From positions 1 to 44,903 of the forward strand of contig CANSRH010000015.1 of NCBI GenBank assembly GCA_947649365.1: a stretch of DNA of 44,903 nucleotides, in the 5' to 3' direction. Under the pieces are notes generated by a model. The model was given only the letters and a program-made list of their open reading frames with translations, had not been told where the DNA came from and made no database searches. Both the position numbers and the translations under genes were made by a program. The DNA comes from an uncultured Mycoplasmatota bacterium (lineage in GTDB: Bacteria; Bacillota_I; Bacilli_A; RF39; UBA660). Shown here piece by piece: positions 44,167 to 44,903 of the stretch (the stretch's first letter is position 1; the number at the start of each line of letters is the position of its first letter).

Positions 44167-44903
44167 TTAACCAATTAAAAATCTTGGACGTATACCTTGG
44201 GTAGATGTAGATGCCCAGTTTTGATGGGAATATCCATGACCAGCAACATTCGAAAAAGCCTCTGCACTAGCAACATTTTTAAGCCAATACCCTATCCGAA
44301 TGCCCGTTCCATCCGTGTAAATAAACTCTGGTTTTAGTCGAAAAAGAGCATATTGTCTATTATCAATTCCTGTATCATATGCACTAGAAGAAAACACATT
44401 GGCTCCATATACATTGACTTCACTCATTAAATCCATTTGACTTTCGTACCAGCCCTATCCATTCGAACTACCAAGTAATCCAAATCCTCCACTACTTGGG
44501 GTTGTTGTATTGACTGAATTCGTTAACAAAGTATTATAAGTCAAGACGTGTTCTTTAAACACAGGATTCACATAGGTAGTTAAAACATTCGGTAAAACTT
44601 CTTGTTTCATTTTGCTATTGTAGTAGCCTCCTTCTGTTGTATTTGCATCATTCATAGGTACAGTAGTTAAAATAGTTGCTGGTATGATAGTTATATGATG
44701 TTTTGTTAAGACATTTGGTGAAGCACCACTATACAAATAATTATCAATATCTGCAACCAACCACTTCACATTGTTTGATTCTATATAATCTCCTACATAG
44801 ATATCATCAAATCGACCACTACTTATCATTTCATACAAACTTCCTTCTGTATGATAACTCGTAATGTCTTTTCCTCGATAGGTGTTTCTTCGAAGTGTCT
44901 TTC
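44167..44903 (-). pseudogene. Phage-style DUF6273 protein gene interrupted by in-frame TAG
   Basis: One reading frame runs from beyond the window end to 44167 and is broken only by a TAG at 44457-44455. Before it: YRGKDITSYHTEGSLYEMIS, the FDDIYVGDYI block, and GFGLLGSSNG. After it, in the same frame: GWYESQMDLMSEVNVYGA, GIDNRQYALFRL, YWLKNVASAEAF, ending TQGIRPRFLIG. The two parts join as expected for DUF6273-type proteins seen in Firmicutes phages and prophages (recalled from family knowledge). Either the gene is dead or the amber codon is read through. The N-terminus lies outside the window. No other phage gene is seen here. Confidence 0.65.

Noticed and set aside
1-44903. Insertion sequences, integrase genes or tRNA genes
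   Set aside because: No transposase or integrase motif, terminal inverted repeats or tRNA cloverleaf was recognised by eye on either strand.

Overview
The window comes from a low-GC, Gram-positive-type bacterium using genetic code 11: tryptophan is read from TGG and the clpC-type gene stops at TGA. The ribosomal operon order, the uvrA-lgt-trxB cluster, BspA-like DUF285 surface repeats and Xre regulators fit an uncultured gut member of Bacilli near Mollicutes/RF39. That placement is inference; no marker search was possible.

Left third (0-16 kb), mostly housekeeping on the minus strand. uvrA-lgt-trxB is an operon that meets a small Xre gene tail to tail. An MFS permease and an SDR oxidoreductase follow, then a structured intergenic RNA candidate (7304-7425) and a YugP-type zinc peptidase. 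cysS and gltX are separated by an AbiE-type toxin-antitoxin pair whose promoter lies in a 45-bp nested palindrome. A Ppx/GppA-like gene precedes gltX, and a ClpC-type ATPase lies upstream of it.

Surface-protein and accessory region (16-22.3 kb). Two anchored surface proteins share an N-terminal TasA/camelysin-like module. One carries seven BspA/DUF285 repeats, the other two copies of a roughly 300-residue DUF6273-like domain. They form one transcription unit running away from a divergent double-HTH Xre regulator. The same arrangement (an anchored 'SYALxxE' protein divergent from an Xre gene, with repeats between them) appears at the left edge. A DUF4143 ATPase with iterated repeats over its promoter separates this region from the ribosomal genes.

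Ribosomal superoperon (22.4-36.6 kb, minus strand): rpsJ-rplC-rplD-rplW-rplB-rpsS-rplV-rpsC-rplP-rpmC-rpsQ-rplN-rplX-rplE-rpsN-rpsH-rplF-rplR-rpsE-rplO-secY-adk-map-infA-rpmJ-rpsM-rpsK-rpoA-rplQ. It has a strong promoter and a structured leader before rpsJ and a terminator after rplQ. rpmD (L30) is missing from its usual place. L3 carries an acidic C-terminal tail and IF-1 has an N-terminal extension.

Right end (36.6-44.9 kb). This is the most unusual region: two tandem copies of a two-gene cassette, each a large prepilin-like protein with extracellular Ig-like parts followed by a small membrane-anchored partner. One prepilin ends in a thrombospondin type-1-like repeat, the other in a 16-cysteine tail. 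A secreted cadherin-like beta-sandwich protein with a C-terminal anchor lies just upstream. Then come gpmI and, at the edge, a phage-style DUF6273 gene interrupted by an in-frame TAG.
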